Shown: positions 33,602-46,480, counted from the stretch's first letter. The stretch is 64,000 nt of DNA from Thalassia testudinum (GCA_037157565.1 JAZHRO010000063.1:159556001-159620000); one strand, 5' to 3'. Notes: generated by a model from the sequence alone, not told the origin. Made by a program: numbers and translations.

Positions 33602-35639
33602 ATGTTTGGGAGGAGGTCACAAAACCCTGAACTATTTGAATTGCCTGATAAATTTAGAAAAGAAGCCGAATCATCCTCCTCCTCCACAAACATGGCTGCA
33701 CGCCCACCCCCAAATCCCGAGGGAGGAAACCACCCTCAGAACCCACCAGGTGGTGGAGCCTTAGATCCCATAACCCGCCTCCAAGCTCAAATGGAAATGT
33801 ATAATGAACAAATTGAAGCCATTTGGGAAACATTGGAGGAAATGCAGAACCCTCCCGAACGGGAGGAGCCTAGGTCTCTTAGCTCTTATCAGAATCCCGC
33901 TGCTATAGAGACCATAGGACAAATTTGGGTCCCCATGGGCGGGGACGACCTTGAACTGAAACCTAACATTATTGGCCTAATAAATTTTCACTTCCATTGT
34001 CTTGCAAGTGAAGATCCTTTTCTCCACTTGGAAGACCTAACCCGACTGGTTGAAACGGTTAAACCAAGAAATGTCAGGTTACCTTTAGTCCTCATGAAAA
34101 TGTTCCCGTTTTCATTGCAGGATAAAGCGTCGCAGTGGTTACGCACCCTTGGGAGAACCATCCACTCTTGAGAAGAGATGTGAATAGCGTTTCTCAAGAA
34201 GTTCTCCCAATCAGGCGAACCAATACGCTTCACCGTGCTATCACTTCATTTACACAACAAAACGGCGAACAATTTCATGCGGCATGGGAGAGGTATAACG
34301 ACCTCCTTAGGAAGTGTCCACACTACGGTCTGCCTAAGTGGCATATAGCCCAGATTTTCTACTATGGGCTAAATGAGACTTTGAAGCAGATTGCAGACAC
34401 TTCCTGCGGAGGGAATTTTATGAATAAAGATGAGAATGGAGCATTCGAATTATTTGAAAATATGAGTGAAAACTCAATGAACAATGCCTCCATTGTTGCC
34501 TTTAATCGTACCAGCTTGCCCCGAAATGTCCACGAAGTTGACACAGGACCCTCCCATTCATCCTTTGATCTCAGCCTTATTGCACAAAAATTGGATGAAG
34601 TCTCCATCGTGCACAAGAAGCTAGACGAGATTTCGGCCAACCCCACCCGTTCTATGGCAAACACCCCTACCTCACCACTTCGTCGCAATTCCAAGTCTTC
34701 CAACACCAGGCTTATCCCGAGAAACCCCGTAAGACCTTCCTTACCGAGTGTCGCACTGAGCGACTCGGTAAGTCATGTGGATCTGGCTTCTGCAAGCCAG
34801 TATTTCGACATGGAGGGCCAAGCCTTTGTGTGCTCAGACGCATATTTACATGCGGACACGTCTTCTGGCATAGAAGACACTTGCGCCCTGGGGAACAACC
34901 CGTTCTCTGCCACTTATAACCCAAGGTGGCGAAATCATCCGAATTTCGCATGGTCCAACAACCCTCAGCGCCAAAACCCTGCAGGTGGACCAATGCGACC
35001 GTTAGCACCCATCATCCCAAGCGCCCAATCTAATCCTATGGCGAATCCGCCATCAGGCCCTTACGTACCGCAAGAAGGACACACATCAAGTCCTCTTGAC
35101 AAATTGATGCGAATGATGACGGAAATGTCAAAGCTCCATGAAGAGAACATGACCTCTCTTCAGCACCAATTGGAGCAGCAGAATGCTGAGATCAGTCAAC
35201 TACGCATGGCGACTTGATCTTAGGGCACTCTTCCCGCCCAACCTGTTCCAAACCCGCGAAACTTCGTACCCCGTGGTCCTCAACAACAGGTACGACCTTC
35301 TCAAGGGCAGGTTAATCAAATTCTGCAAGCTCCGAGCATTCCACCGGGATTTTAGGCTAATCCTGCTGCAGCACCGCACTCTTATGTCCCTATTGTGAAC
35401 CCTCCTCCTCCATATGATTCCACTGGACCCGCATCGTCCAATGATATCACTACGAGGAGCGGTACGTTGACCGTCGATCCGCCTCGACCTGATCCTTGCC
35501 CGTCTTCTTCATCGCCCTCTCATTCGGGATGCGCACCGCATTCGCGAGAGAACGATACACCCAAATTGGTGACAGAATCAGTTCCATTCCTTGAGGCTCT
35601 ACTGAGGGAGCCAAAAGGCGAAAAGAAAGATACGCAGGC
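33602..35639 (+). pseudogene. gag: Ath-3 gag (lightly damaged)
   Basis: Starts at ATG 33602 (MFGRRSQNPELFELP). The core is ELKPNIIGLINFHFHC, EDPFLHLEDLTRL, KPRNVRLPLVLMKMFPFSL, RTNTLHRAITSFTQQ, RKCPHYGLPKWHIAQIFYYG and SCGGNFMNKDENGAFELFE. Breaks: TGA at 34169 and another TGA six codons further on, both at tryptophan positions, then a 1-base deletion near 34200. Stops TGA 35215, TAG 35221 and a TAG near 35353 follow in the proline-rich tail, and a 1-base shift near 35635 leads into the protease frame. Damage is lighter than in the other copies. Confidence 0.8.
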
Positions 35640-37021
35640 TTTGATAACCTGCGTAATTTGTTCAGGGATGTAGAAATCAAGGTACCCCTGCTGGAGGCTA
35701 TCGACCGCATACCTACTGTCGCCCGATTTTTCAAAGACTACACAACACCCAGGCGACAATCAAAGAAAACCAAGAATCCGGTGGCTCTCTCACCTCATAC
35801 GAGTTGTGCTATACTGTCAAATCTACCACCGAAACAGAAAGATCCGGGCACACCGCTTATTTCCTATAGCATCCAAGGTTGCAAGTTTAACCGTGCCCTA
35901 CTTGATCTAGGATCTTCCATCAATCTCATACCAACCATCATGCTCGAAAAATTTTCCTTGGGAAATCTGAAACCCACCCCTGTCACGTTACAGTTGGCAG
36001 ATCATTCTGTCAAAATCCCGAAGGATGTGGTGGAAGACGTGGTGGTTAGGGTCAACAGTCTCTATTTTCCTGTTGACTTTCTTATTTTAGATATGGAAGT
36101 TCCTAGCTCACTTTCTGATTGTCCGATCATCCTTGGTCGACCTTTCTTGGCCACAGCCCGCACCCATATCGACTGCGAGTCGGGCTGTATTGAGATTGAT
36201 GTTGGATCTGAGAAGCTCAAGCTTAACATCTTTAAGGCAGCCATGAACTTTGATTGCGATTGCATCGAGGATGACACATCTGACGAGGACTTGGCTATCA
36301 ACGCGTGTATCGGACTAATTGGGACCTATTCGGACTGCTGCGGATTACCTATAAACACTGACGACTGCCTGACCAACACATATTGTGATGTTTCCCCAAC
36401 CCTCCCTTGTCCCGTACCTTCTCCTGGCTAGACTTCTGACGACGTTTTCTCCGCTTCCCATACCTCGTGGTCTGAGTCATATTCGGGCTACTCATCGCCG
36501 GTCCACACTCTTGAAGACTGGATTGCCCTTTCTTCCCCGCCAAATTAGGTGGATTTGCAAATCCACACTGGGACCTTGAGCCCATATACTTCTCACTGGG
36601 GTTATTCCTTTTTGGATCCATCTATCCAAGAAGCCCCTCTTCTTGGCCAATATGAAGGCCAATTTCTTCCTCCTGACTTGTTCTCCAACCCGCCTGGGAC
36701 ACTCTCGTCCCAAGAAATGCCAGATCTTTCACCATCCACTCCCGAGCTGAAAGAGCTGCCTAGTACACTTAAGTATGTTTTCCTAGGGCCAAATGAAATG
36801 CTCCCTGTAATCATCAGTTCAAAATTGACCAGGGAGCAAGAGTACAAACTAACTAAGGTCCTCATAGAACACAAGGCAGCTATTGGGTGGTCCTTATCAG
36901 ACTTATCTGGCATTAGCCCCTCCTGCTGCACTCACCATATATATACGGAGGAGGAGGCTCGACCTTCCCGCGAGATGCAGCGACGTCTCAACCCTAACAT
37001 GTGGGAGGTCATTATAAGTAA
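35640..37021 (+). pseudogene. Ath-3 protease and spacer (broken)
   Basis: Retropepsin region with ALLDLGSSINLIPT (about 35895-35936), ILGRPFLATARTHIDCESG and the acidic tail seen in sister copies. TAG codons at 36429 and 36546 interrupt the acidic or proline-rich spacer before RT. The N-terminal edge of RT (SCCTHHIYTEEEARPSR, then RRLNPNM) follows. A 1-base loss near 37018 puts the rest of pol in another frame. Confidence 0.75.
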
Positions 37022-39640
37022 ATCATTAAGTGGCTGGATGCAGGTATAATCTACCCAATCAGTGATAGCCCCTGGGTGAGTCCGATTCACGTTGTGCCCA
37101 AGAAGGCAGGTCTCACCATCCATGTCAATGACAGGGGCGAATCCATCCCTACACGCACTCCTACATCTTGGAGAGTGTGTGTAGATTATAGGAAACTCAA
37201 TGCTGCAACCAAGAAAGATCACTTTCCGCTACCATTCATTGACCAAATCCTGGAGCGATTAGCGGGAAATAAATTTTTCTGTTTCCTAGATGGATTCTCA
37301 GGATATAACCAGGTGGCAATTGACCCCCGGGACCAAGAGAAAACCACCTTTACCTGCCCCTTCGGCACCTTTGCATTTAGAAGGATGCCGTTCGGACTTT
37401 GCAACATGCCAGCAACTTTTCAAAGATGTATGCTGGAGATATTCCATGACATGGTGGGTGACTTTCTCGAGGTCTTCATGGATGACTTTTCGGTCTTTGG
37501 ACCATTTTTTGACGAATGTCTTGCCAACCTGACCCATATCCTTAGGAGATGTATTGATGTGAACCTCGTGCTTTCCTGGGAAAAAAGTCATTTTATGGTG
37601 CACGAGGGAATTGTTCTCAGACATATCATCTCCGATAAGGGTATCGAGGTTGACAGAGCTAAGCTTGATGTCATTGCTGGTTTACCTGTGCCTGGCTCTG
37701 TCAAACAAATCCGCTCCTTCCTGGGACACGTCAATTTCTATAGGAGATTTATCAAAGACTTCTCCAAGATTTCTCGATCGTTAACACATCTCCTATCGAC
37801 CGACGTACCCTTTGATATGGGCCCCGACTGCATACGAGCATTCATGCAACTGCGTAATGCTGTAACCAAGGCCCCCGTTCTCCAGTCGCCTAATCGGTTC
37901 CTCAACTTTGAACTCATGTGTGACGCTTCCGACCTTGCAGTCGGAGCCATCCTAGGACAAAGACGCGATAAACACCCCTTCATGGTGTACTACGCCAGTA
38001 AGACGTTGGACAAGGCCCAGCGTAATTATACTACCACTGAAAAAGAACAACTGGCGGTCGTCTTTGGTCTGGAGAAATTCCGCTCTTACCTTCTGGGCTC
38101 TCACGTTATTGTTTTCACTGATCACGTGGCCATTCGCCATCTCATGCACAAGAAGGATGCTAAGCCTAGACTGATTCGTTGGATCCTTCTGCTCCAAGAA
38201 TTTGACATTGAGATCCGCGATAAGGCCGGAGCTCAGAATGTTGTGGTTGATCACCTTTCCAAACTGGACCCTGATCATATTGGACTTACTCTGCCGAGCA
38301 ATGAAATTTTTCCTGATGAGCACCTATTGGCAATAAATGTGTCAAGTGGACCGTGGTATGCCGACATTGCCAATTACCTTGCTTTTGGATCCCTTCCATG
38401 TGGCTGGCCTAAAAACCAGTGCGAGCGTCTCATGGCAGAAACAAAGTATTATTTTTGGGATAATCCACTTCTTTTTCAGATAGGTGCTGATCAAATCATC
38501 CATCGCTGCGTTCCTGACAGTGAATTCCCTAGTGTGCTACCCTTCTGCCACGATCAGGCCTATGGAGGCCATTTATTTGGAAGGAAAACTGCAGCCAAGG
38601 TGTTGCAGTGCGGTTTCTTTTGGCCCTCCCTTCACCAGGATGCACACAATTATGCCACGCATTGCACTAGGTGCCAGTCGTTATGGTCAATGTCACGTCA
38701 TGACATGATGCCCTTACAACCCATCCTAGCTGCAGAAATCTTTGACATTTGGGGAATTGATTTCATGGGTCCATTTCCTCCTTCCAACAGCTTCGAATTC
38801 ATCCTCGTGGCCGTTGACTATGTTTCGAAATGGATCGAGGCTATTCCCGCGCACCGTGCTGACCATGTTATATCCACTCGATTTGTCAAAGACCACATCT
38901 TTGCACGCTTTGGGATCCCTCGAGCCATTATCTCTGATGGAGGAAGCCACTTTACCCATGCTTCTTTTCGGGCTCTTCTGAGGAAATATGGAGTCCACCA
39001 TTGTATCGCATCCCCGTATCATCCCCAGACGAATGGCCAGGCAGAGGTGTCGAACTGGCAAATCAAGCAAATTCTCCAGAAAACGGTTCGGCCTGACCGT
39101 AAGGATTGGTCTGACAAGCTGATTGACACACTTTGGGCGTATCGGACCGCCTTCAAGGCTCCCCTTGGTATGTCTCCGTATATAATCGTTTACGGGAAGC
39201 CTTATCATTTGCTTGTGGAGTTGGAGCACCGCGCTTATTGGGCGGTTCGGCAATGTAACCTCGACCCAGACCTGTGTGGTCAAGAAAGGAAACTCCAACT
39301 CCAAGAGCTGGAAGAGCTCCGTCGTGAAGCCTATGATTCTACTTTAACTTTCAAACAACGCACTAAGGCTTTTCACGACAGCCGTATTCGGTGGAAAGAA
39401 TTTGAGCCATCTCAGCAAGTTTGGCTCTATAATGCCCGACTCAAATTCTTTCCTAGGAAATTGAAGTCCAAATGGACTGGTCCTTTCCTAGTCTCAAGAC
39501 CATTCCCCAACGGGGCCGTCGAGATAGAAGATCCCAAATCTGGGCATAAATTTACGATAAACGGGCAGCATTTGAAACCCAATCTGACTCATGAACCTGC
39601 CCCCGTTGGAGAAGCCGTTGCCCTGCTGGAGGGTAACTAA
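37022..39640 (+). CDS. pol: Ath-3 RT-RNase H-integrase, uninterrupted frame
   Basis: An open frame of 872 codons begins directly after an in-frame TAA created by the shift at about 37018, so it lacks its own start and would be made only as part of the gag-pol polyprotein. [35 protein letters not shown] (FMDD at about 37475-37486). RNase [33 protein letters not shown] and [10 protein letters not shown]. Integrase: [10 protein letters not shown] then CTRCQS for the zinc site, and catalytic D, D, E in [11 protein letters not shown] (about 38742), [10 protein letters not shown] (about 38929) and [13 protein letters not shown] (about 39016). A WTGPFLV end module and [13 protein letters not shown] complete it. 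No stop or frameshift occurs in 2.6 kb. RT copies element RNA into DNA, RNase H removes the RNA, and integrase inserts the DNA in the nucleus. Confidence 0.88.
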   Translation: MIKWLDAGIIYPISDSPWVSPIHVVPKKAGLTIHVNDRGESIPTRTPTSWRVCVDYRKLNAATKKDHFPLPFIDQILERLAGNKFFCFLDGFSGYNQVAIDPRDQEKTTFTCPFGTFAFRRMPFGLCNMPATFQRCMLEIFHDMVGDFLEVFMDDFSVFGPFFDECLANLTHILRRCIDVNLVLSWEKSHFMVHEGIVLRHIISDKGIEVDRAKLDVIAGLPVPGSVKQIRSFLGHVNFYRRFIKDFSKISRSLTHLLSTDVPFDMGPDCIRAFMQLRNAVTKAPVLQSPNRFLNFELMCDASDLAVGAILGQRRDKHPFMVYYASKTLDKAQRNYTTTEKEQLAVVFGLEKFRSYLLGSHVIVFTDHVAIRHLMHKKDAKPRLIRWILLLQEFDIEIRDKAGAQNVVVDHLSKLDPDHIGLTLPSNEIFPDEHLLAINVSSGPWYADIANYLAFGSLPCGWPKNQCERLMAETKYYFWDNPLLFQIGADQIIHRCVPDSEFPSVLPFCHDQAYGGHLFGRKTAAKVLQCGFFWPSLHQDAHNYATHCTRCQSLWSMSRHDMMPLQPILAAEIFDIWGIDFMGPFPPSNSFEFILVAVDYVSKWIEAIPAHRADHVISTRFVKDHIFARFGIPRAIISDGGSHFTHASFRALLRKYGVHHCIASPYHPQTNGQAEVSNWQIKQILQKTVRPDRKDWSDKLIDTLWAYRTAFKAPLGMSPYIIVYGKPYHLLVELEHRAYWAVRQCNLDPDLCGQERKLQLQELEELRREAYDSTLTFKQRTKAFHDSRIRWKEFEPSQQVWLYNARLKFFPRKLKSKWTGPFLVSRPFPNGAVEIEDPKSGHKFTINGQHLKPNLTHEPAPVGEAVALLEGN

Positions 39641-40973
39641 TTCTTTGCCTCATTCTGAGTCCAGCTGGGGACGTTAAATTCAGCGCTCGTTGGGAGGCAC
39701 CCCAACAACACTCACCATCCACCATCACTTTTCACTGACACGATCACTTCACATTTCACTTCACCACCCACCTACCACCCTGCTGTATACCCTGCACCTC
39801 AGCTCTCATTACCCAATCTTTCGTCCTTCCTCTACCCTGCCCTGCATGCATGTGAGGACATAGCATCGTTTGGCATGGGGGGGTGGATAGGCATCCTTAG
39901 GATCTGGGTATTTTAGGGTATCATGCGGTTTCTATATATATATATAAAAAAATGCAAATAAAAATGGTGTTTAGTAATGATCTAAAGGCTGAAACAAAAA
40001 TATAATAAGTGTTTATGGATATTCAACCATTGTTTTGAAGACTTTCCAGGCCACAGAAGCTTGATTCGCTCAGGCTAGGCTTAATTCACTTGAGCATTGA
40101 CAAGATAGATCGGAATCTCTCCTAACTAAGGACGTATTCTTGTACCTAAGACACCAGTACAGGATCCATTGGTTTGCTTTTACTTGAGAGCTTAAGTAAA
40201 CTTGGTTCACACTACACATATCAAGAAAGACCAGGTGAACATAAGATCCAACCCTAGTGTTCATTAGGGAAGGTGGAGTCCTTACTTGTGCGCGCAGGTA
40301 GACTTTTTATCCCAAGCTTTAGTCTTGTGTTTAGGAGCGACTCTTTCCACCAAGAAAGAACTCTCCCACCAAAAGGAAAAGTGTGCTCCTCCAAATAATG
40401 TTGTAAGAGATATACTGACACGTGTTTCAAAAAAAAAATGCAAATAAGTCAGTATATCTCGCAAATGTCTGTAAAGTCTCTATCTTAAAAAAGTTCTTCA
40501 GGGCAAGTCGCAAATACCCTGTTTTCCTGTGAGCCACAAATGTCAGAAAATGGGAGTTGAGTTTTCCATCATCTTCTTAAGGGTCAATCTGAAAACACGA
40601 GCTGAAATTGGGACTAACCTATACTTAAAGATTCGTGAAACCCTGGGCTTGAGTCTTAATGTTCATCTGGTCAGTCTTGATCCTTCACTAAGCATAAGCC
40701 ATAACCTCTTGAGCTCTCGAGTATGGCAAAAACCTCCTGGGTCCTGGAAATCGTACTTAAGGTTTAAATATCAAGAGTCCTGCTTAGTTGAGAGATGATC
40801 TATGTCATGTGAGACTTAAAGTACTGGTAGTCTTCTCTACAATTGGTTCTCACAATATCCAACAATAAACACACCTATGTTGCCTCAGGAGGAAATCTTC
40901 AGCTTAAAGATAATTTCTAAATACAACACAAAAATGTTTTTCTAGGGACTATCAAAAGATAGGCATGGGGGTA
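39641..40973 (+). other. Ath-3 non-coding 3' segment
   Basis: Holds the post-pol motif (39673-39706, CAGCGCTCGTTGGGAGGC), a first polypurine-like GGCATGGGGGGGTGGA (39873-39888) and AT-rich non-coding sequence up to the polypurine tract. No env-like frame is supported. Confidence 0.65.
40961..40973 (+). other. Ath-3 polypurine tract
   Basis: AGGCATGGGGGTA directly abuts the 3' LTR start TGATTGCAC at 40974. Confidence 0.8.
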
Positions 40974-42090
40974 TGATTGCACCGCAAAAATACAACTGCA
41001 ATTGTGCCATCTTGTGCTATTTCCTAGCATTACCAGTGCATATTAGGGTTCCATAGTCACAATTGTAAAAATGCACGCATGCATACATTTAATTGAGAGG
41101 GGAGGTGAGTGAAATAAATGGCCTTGCAATTAACATTTTTTCATCAAGTGCATCTTTGCAAAATTCACCATCTTTTTATTTTTTATTTCACTTGATTTTG
41201 AAATCTTCCCCGCGACTGCATGGAACATCCACTTCTTCTTCGCGCCATGTCCTGCTCCCCCTCTCCCTACCAGCCCTGTAGCCGCATCTCCCTACCGGCC
41301 ATGCTGAGGCATGCACAGCCAGGGCATGGTTGTGCATGTCTTCTTCTTCTTTAAAAGAGCTTGGCTACCTTCTTGCAAGGCAGCCTGGTCCTCCACGAAA
41401 AAAGACCCAACGCAGCTTCTTCTCCAGGCCACCATCTCCTCCCTCTCCCTCCATATGCAGGACCTCCTTCTCTGAGGAGACACCCGGCGGACAGGAGCAC
41501 CTCACGGTGGTGTAAAACCACCACCGTGAGTCCACCACTGCCCAGCTCACCAAAGAGCTGGTAGGCGTGGTGGCCTTTCCTTGTTTTTCCATTTGAAGCC
41601 CTTCTGCCATTACCAGCAAAGCTTCAAGTTGTGAAGCCCAACCGGCCACTGCATGCCCTACAGAAGCTGGCCAAGCCCCACAGCAGCAGCAGCAAGGTGG
41701 CAGCAGCGCACGCAGGCCTTCCGTGCATGCTTGCAGGCGCCCTCGCCTCCCGCTTCTTCGCATTGCACTCGCCTTCCCGCCCGCAGCCGGCCACCGCACA
41801 CCCCTGCAGCGGCCGGCCACCGCACACCCCTGCAGCGGCTGGCCACCGCACACCCCTACAGTGGCCGGCCAAGCTTCACCATGCCCGCCAGCCAACACCT
41901 GCAGGCCTCCGCGTGCCCTGCCGCGCTCCTTCGCCCGCAACCCAGCCCTCTCCACGTGCTCTGTCACGACGTCCCGCCCACAAGCCACCGGCCGGTGCAA
42001 CCCTTCCACACGCGTGCCAGCCCACGCGAGCTAGCTGCAAGCCACCCGCACTCACAGCACCGTCCGCTCCCAGTTGCGCGGCTCGCCTGG

Positions 42091-42176
42091 CCACTGTAGC
42101 CACTATTCACACGTTTCTGCGGAACACTATGGCTACAGTGGGGTGACCGGTGAGTTTCTCACTTAACCGGTCACCC
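42091..42176. repeat. Two adjacent perfect inverted repeats in Ath-3 3' LTR
   Basis: CCACTGTAGCC (42091-42101) pairs with GGCTACAGTGG (42131-42141). Sharing base 42141, GGGTGACCGGT (42141-42151) pairs with ACCGGTCACCC (42166-42176). The 5' LTR version (30732-30742 with 30757-30767) has one mismatch in the second stem and a weaker first stem. Confidence 0.75.
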
Positions 42177-42449
42177 GGCACGCTGCTTCCAGCCACTGCC
42201 CGTGCATGCGCTCAGCCCCGTGCCCGCACGTTTGCGTGCGCCCGCGTCGCCCGCACCTGCCCACTCCCTTCACCCGCGTAAGCCTCTCCGCGCAGCACTG
42301 GGCGTTGCGGTCCTCTGCGTGCACCCAATCCCCCCAGCGTGCTCCTCTCTCTGCGCAGACGTGCCTGTGCATGCCCGCGTGGACTCCAGACGTCACGCCT
42401 AAGGCTACAGACGACTTAAACACCCAGTCTTCACTCCAGCAGCGTTCTT

Positions 42450-42711
42450 TCTCTCTCTCTCTCTCTCTCTCACAGCACACTCTCCCTCTCTCTCTACAAA
42501 TACACATACACACACACTCACACTCTCGCACACACACACCTATACACTATTATATACTTATATATATATTTCTATACATATATATATACATATATATATT
42601 TATATCTATATATATATTTATATACATATATATATACATATATATATATAGTTATATCTATACATATAATAGTATCTATATACTTAATTATTAGTATACA
42701 TACAAACGTAG

Positions 42712-42742
<31 letters not shown>

Positions 42743-42747
42743 CAAAT

Positions 42748-42779
<32 letters not shown>

Positions 42780-42905
42780 GTATATGGTTATAAATTTATA
42801 GGTATATATATATATATATATATAACTACATATATATACCTATAAATTTATAACCATATACATATATATACATATAGATATATTTACATATATATATATA
42901 TATTT
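42450..42905. repeat. CT, CA and TA microsatellites in Ath-3 3' LTR
   Basis: (CT)n at about 42449-42470, CA-rich at 42505-42540, then about 360 bases of TATATA/CATATA words. Length and order differ from the 5' LTR copy, as expected from slippage after insertion. Confidence 0.88.
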
Positions 42906-43547
42906 TCACATTACTTACCATACGTAGTATCGCGGGAATATCTGCACCAGTTGATGACATTCCCCGATACACGCGTACAAAAGCGTGGTCACACACATCT
43001 TCTGCCATCCACCTTACACTCCACGTGGCACCTCGTCCTGTTGGTTGCGTCTTTCTAGACGACGATCGACTAGACACCGTGCTACACTCCATATCCTCCT
43101 CCACCCCCACCCCTTTATACATATATAATATATACCTATATATATATATAGACTATATGTACTTGATTTCTGTTTCACTTTCCTACGAGTAAAAAGATAA
43201 AAATATATATATATAAAAGAAAAGATAATCCTTGACTTACAGGTACTCCGTCTTACGAATAGCAAGACCCATTTTGGAACCCTGATTTGACTCAAAGCTA
43301 AGAACTTAATTTTGAGGGTGTGCCTCAAGGACAAAGATTATCAGAAAAAAATCTTAAAGAGAAAAACACCAAAAACACAAGAAACGGAAGGAAGAAACTC
43401 GTTGTAGGAAAGGCGTAAAAAATCAAGTATGCCAGGTTAAAAATTTTGTAAAGAAATGGTTAGGTCCATTTTATGTTAACCACTATACATACTCCAACGA
43501 TAAAATCACCATATTAACAACCTAACCGGGTCCGACCACCAGAGGTG

Positions 43548-45062
43548 TGATAAATCCATATTTATATACATAATTTATGCCTAACTATTGTTAGTTTAAG
43601 AGTAAAATAGTTTACATTACATTAGATTATGTTATATTAGTCACATTATAGTATTTTGTAAATATTACATTTTTAAAGGTATAATTATAATTTTTAATGC
43701 TGCTAATATCGGGTGCCTTGATTTTTTTTTTTTATGTGTGCAGGTGTCAAATTTGAAATTGATTGAAACTTTACATAGAAGAAAAATTATTTTCATGGGA
43801 TTGAACATATTTTCTATATCAAAATCCAAACCCAATTAAACAGTAACTTTAACCTATTTAAAAATAGAATCCCATAACCTTTCCTACCCATACCACCGAA
43901 TATTCCCTCCTATTAAAAAAAAAACCCATCCTACCATATTTTCTACCCCCTCGTAATTCCCCATCCCCAACCGATTCCCTTTCCAACTTTTCTATCCCAA
44001 CAAAAAATCCCACGTAACCTTTTCCACCAAACAAACCAACCTCTCCCATCCACAAATCTCATGCACATTCCTAAACATTCCCCACCAACGTACACACCCG
44101 TCAACAAAATCCTCTACGTAAATCGCAACAGCCGTATTCCACCACCAAACAAAAGTTCACACACTCCTTAATTTATTCGCAACGAAATTGTATCCCCCAA
44201 CAACGTATCCAACCGGCCCATATGCTCTCTCTCTAAATTATTTAAAGCCCTCTCCTCTCAGTTCTTCACGGCTCCAGATGGCACTTCCCTCTCTCAATTC
44301 ATCTCTTTCAACCGTACTCCTTTCACGTCTGCCGCTCCTCGCTCTCTGAATTCTGGCTCATCTCTTCGATCATACTCATTAATTCTCCACCAAATATCCA
44401 ACCTACAAATTTTCATCTCCTCCCCCATTGCACTCCTTGCTTATCCTATGTATCTCCCTCTTCCTCTCTATCTCTATGTTTGCAACCGCCTGCAACTCTT
44501 TGACAGCCACCACCTTCAACCTTAGACTGCATGCTCCGCTCTCCTTCGCTGCACGACCACGACGTTCGACCGTCATTCTCCGATCTCCGGTCACTAGATG
44601 AGTCTCGGCATGTTCCTGCATTTCCATGACTTGTCTTCTGCGACTCTTCACCTCCGTACGCAACTTCATCGACGACCATCGACGGCACTTTCCACCCCTA
44701 TCATGACATCGTTGGATTTTTATCTGAGATTTTTTTTCTTCCTCCTCTTGTTATTCTATGTATTCTGACTTTCTAGTAGTAATTAAGTTTTTATTTGTAT
44801 TTACATGTTTACTTCGTATTTGTCTCCGTATTCGTTTCATTGACTTGCTTTTATTATATATAAAAAATAAAATAATAATAATAATAATTTATAAATTGAC
44901 TTGGTCAAGTTGGAAACTTTCTAGATATCCCTACCTTCCTGTGAGATAACCTGTGCTCTCGACATTATTCTCGTAATTTTCGGAGACGATTTTTATAAAT
45001 TTAAAATGACGTGTTTTCGCACCTACGACAACACATTTATCATTATCGCGATTTCACGACCA
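43548..45062 (+). repeat. Ath-2 3' LTR
   Basis: Starts TGATAAATCC and ends TTTCACGACCA; partner of 4733-6217. It is preceded by Ath-3 and its TSD plus one base (G, 43547) and followed by GTAAG (45063-45067), the outer TSD of Ath-2. Confidence 0.88.
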
Positions 45063-45981
45063 GTAAGCCCCGTTCAGAGTTTGAAACCCGAATCTAAGGA
45101 TCCTGAATGGAACCCTAAGAGAAACTGTGAATAAAAACAAATGTGATGTCTAGGTCAGATAGGTGGGCTCATAGGGCTAACACCTTGACCCCTTGAGCCA
45201 CGGGCTCATGGCTGTGGGTGGAAGACCCAGGAAATTCTAAGTAGCGAGTGGCTACTAGTGATGAACCTTGGAACCCAAATGGTTCCCAGTTGCAGTGACG
45301 AACAACGAGCTATCATCGAAATGAGGTATTTGAACATATCTAAATCTGACTCAATGTGATGTACTCGTAGCAATAAGCTCCGTAGGCACCCGCGAGGATG
45401 GATATGTCAGGGTACCATGAGGGATGGTGGGGACCTCATCTGATGATGGATTTAAGAGGGCACATCCAAGAGGTAAGCTCCGAGAGGGAGCATAGATTTG
45501 ACTCGACAATGTCTAACCATGCCTTGTATTATGATTTGGAACGATCCGGTTGATCCATGACTTGGTTTCGTGGAACTTGGCCAGTGATGGCTCATCTTGT
45601 CCATGAGTTATTTGGCCTAGGTAGCTCCCAAGAGGCCCAACTCCCTTGATGGAGTCAGACAACGTCCTCCTAATGCAAAAAAGAATACTCCTGCTTGAGG
45701 ATCACTAGTGCTGCTAGTCTCTCCCCCGATCAAGGAGGGACTGCCAGGCTATGTTACAAGAGAAGGATACACTGACAACCCCTCTAATAAAGAGGAATGA
45801 TTTCAAATATCTGATCCTTTGAGGCGAGTAAGCAAATAATAGTAATGATAACTAAAACGAAAGACATAGAATAATTAATTATAGGGATGGGGTGATTGGT
45901 TCAGTTAGCCTGAGGGCATTATAACTTGTACACTACCCATTGTTCTTGTGGTAACTATTGTAGTTTTCCCTACTGAGCTAG
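45063..45981 (+). repeat. LTR-O segment 3
   Basis: Continuation of LTR-O between Ath-2 and Ath-4. It starts with the Ath-2 TSD GTAAG and ends with the Ath-4 TSD GCTAG (45977-45981). GC-moderate, non-coding, no repeat partner in the window. Confidence 0.55.
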
Positions 45982-46480
45982 TGACGTCATCAAAACGCGT
46001 TAAGTTAAATCCGTCATTATAGCATGCGTTTGCGACATCAATTTTAAATGAAGATATGGATTAGGTAAGTCCAAGTGTCGAATATGAGGAGGCGTGAAAT
46101 CAGATTAGTTTGTCACTTTAGGGTGTCACAAAAATGTTTGTTTTGTTTGCTTACGAGAAAATGAGAGAGAGAGAGAATAGGGTTAGACACTTGAGATTAT
46201 AGCATGGTGATTACTTATGCATGCATGAAACATAATATGATGAAACAAATGGGAATATATTGCATAAGTAGAGTCATTTCACAAGTACAATGCTAAAGGA
46301 AAGCTTTAAAACACATAAACATTGAACTAGGGTGAAGATGTGCGAAATGGAGAGGTGAGGCAGTCACGGCGGTGGATAGGCTTCCGTTGGCAACTCGACA
46401 ACTCTGGGAGAGTGTAAAGTGTGCTAGGTAGAGCTAAGGAGAAGCTAGGAAGGGTTGCTCATAAATGGAGTGGGTGTAGG

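Larger units (their letters stand above)
29648..43541 (+). mobile_element. Ath-3: Athila-like Ty3/gypsy element, youngest-looking
   Basis: Long LTRs of 2.56-2.57 kb (29648-32206 and 40974-43541), start TGATTGCAC and end CGACCACCA, TSD GGGGT/GAGGT. It is complete (13.9 kb) with primer site, leader, gag, pol, 3' segment and polypurine tract. The RT-RNase H-integrase part is still one open frame, unlike the other copies. It differs in LTR sequence and gag start from Ath-1/4 and Ath-2, so it is a separate Athila-like family. Confidence 0.9.
40974..43541 (+). repeat. Ath-3 3' LTR
   Basis: Partner of 29648-32206. Relative to it, a short GGCCACCGCACACCCCTGCA-type unit is repeated about three times near 41790-41860. 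Followed by TSD GAGGT at 43542-43546. Confidence 0.9.
4733..45062 (+). mobile_element. Ath-2: Athila-like Ty3/gypsy element, host of X, Y, Ath-3
   Basis: The LTR at 4733-6217 recurs at 43548-45062 in the same orientation, and both are bounded by the perfect 5-base TSD GTAAG (4728-4732 and 45063-45067). Between them are a primer binding site, leader, gag, pol and a polypurine tract. Three nested insertions interrupt it: solo LTR X with Ath-1 inside (7054-20201), solo LTR Y (27964-29562) and Ath-3 (29648-43541). Subtracting these and their TSD copies leaves about 11.7 kb, normal for Athila. The gag-pol is degenerate, so the element cannot move by itself. The name Athila-like rests on the pol sequence (FMDD-type RT, protease fused upstream) and the tRNA-Asp-like primer site. 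Confidence 0.85.

Noticed and set aside
41365..42146. Several frames of 150-214 residues in the GC-rich block of the Ath-3 3' LTR
   Set aside because: Same block as 29880-30740 in the 5' LTR. Frames are low-complexity, differ between the two LTRs and exist on both strands.
45068..45976. Possible host gene between Ath-2 and Ath-4
   Set aside because: No frame of useful length on either strand; the segment is bounded by TSDs and continues LTR-O.
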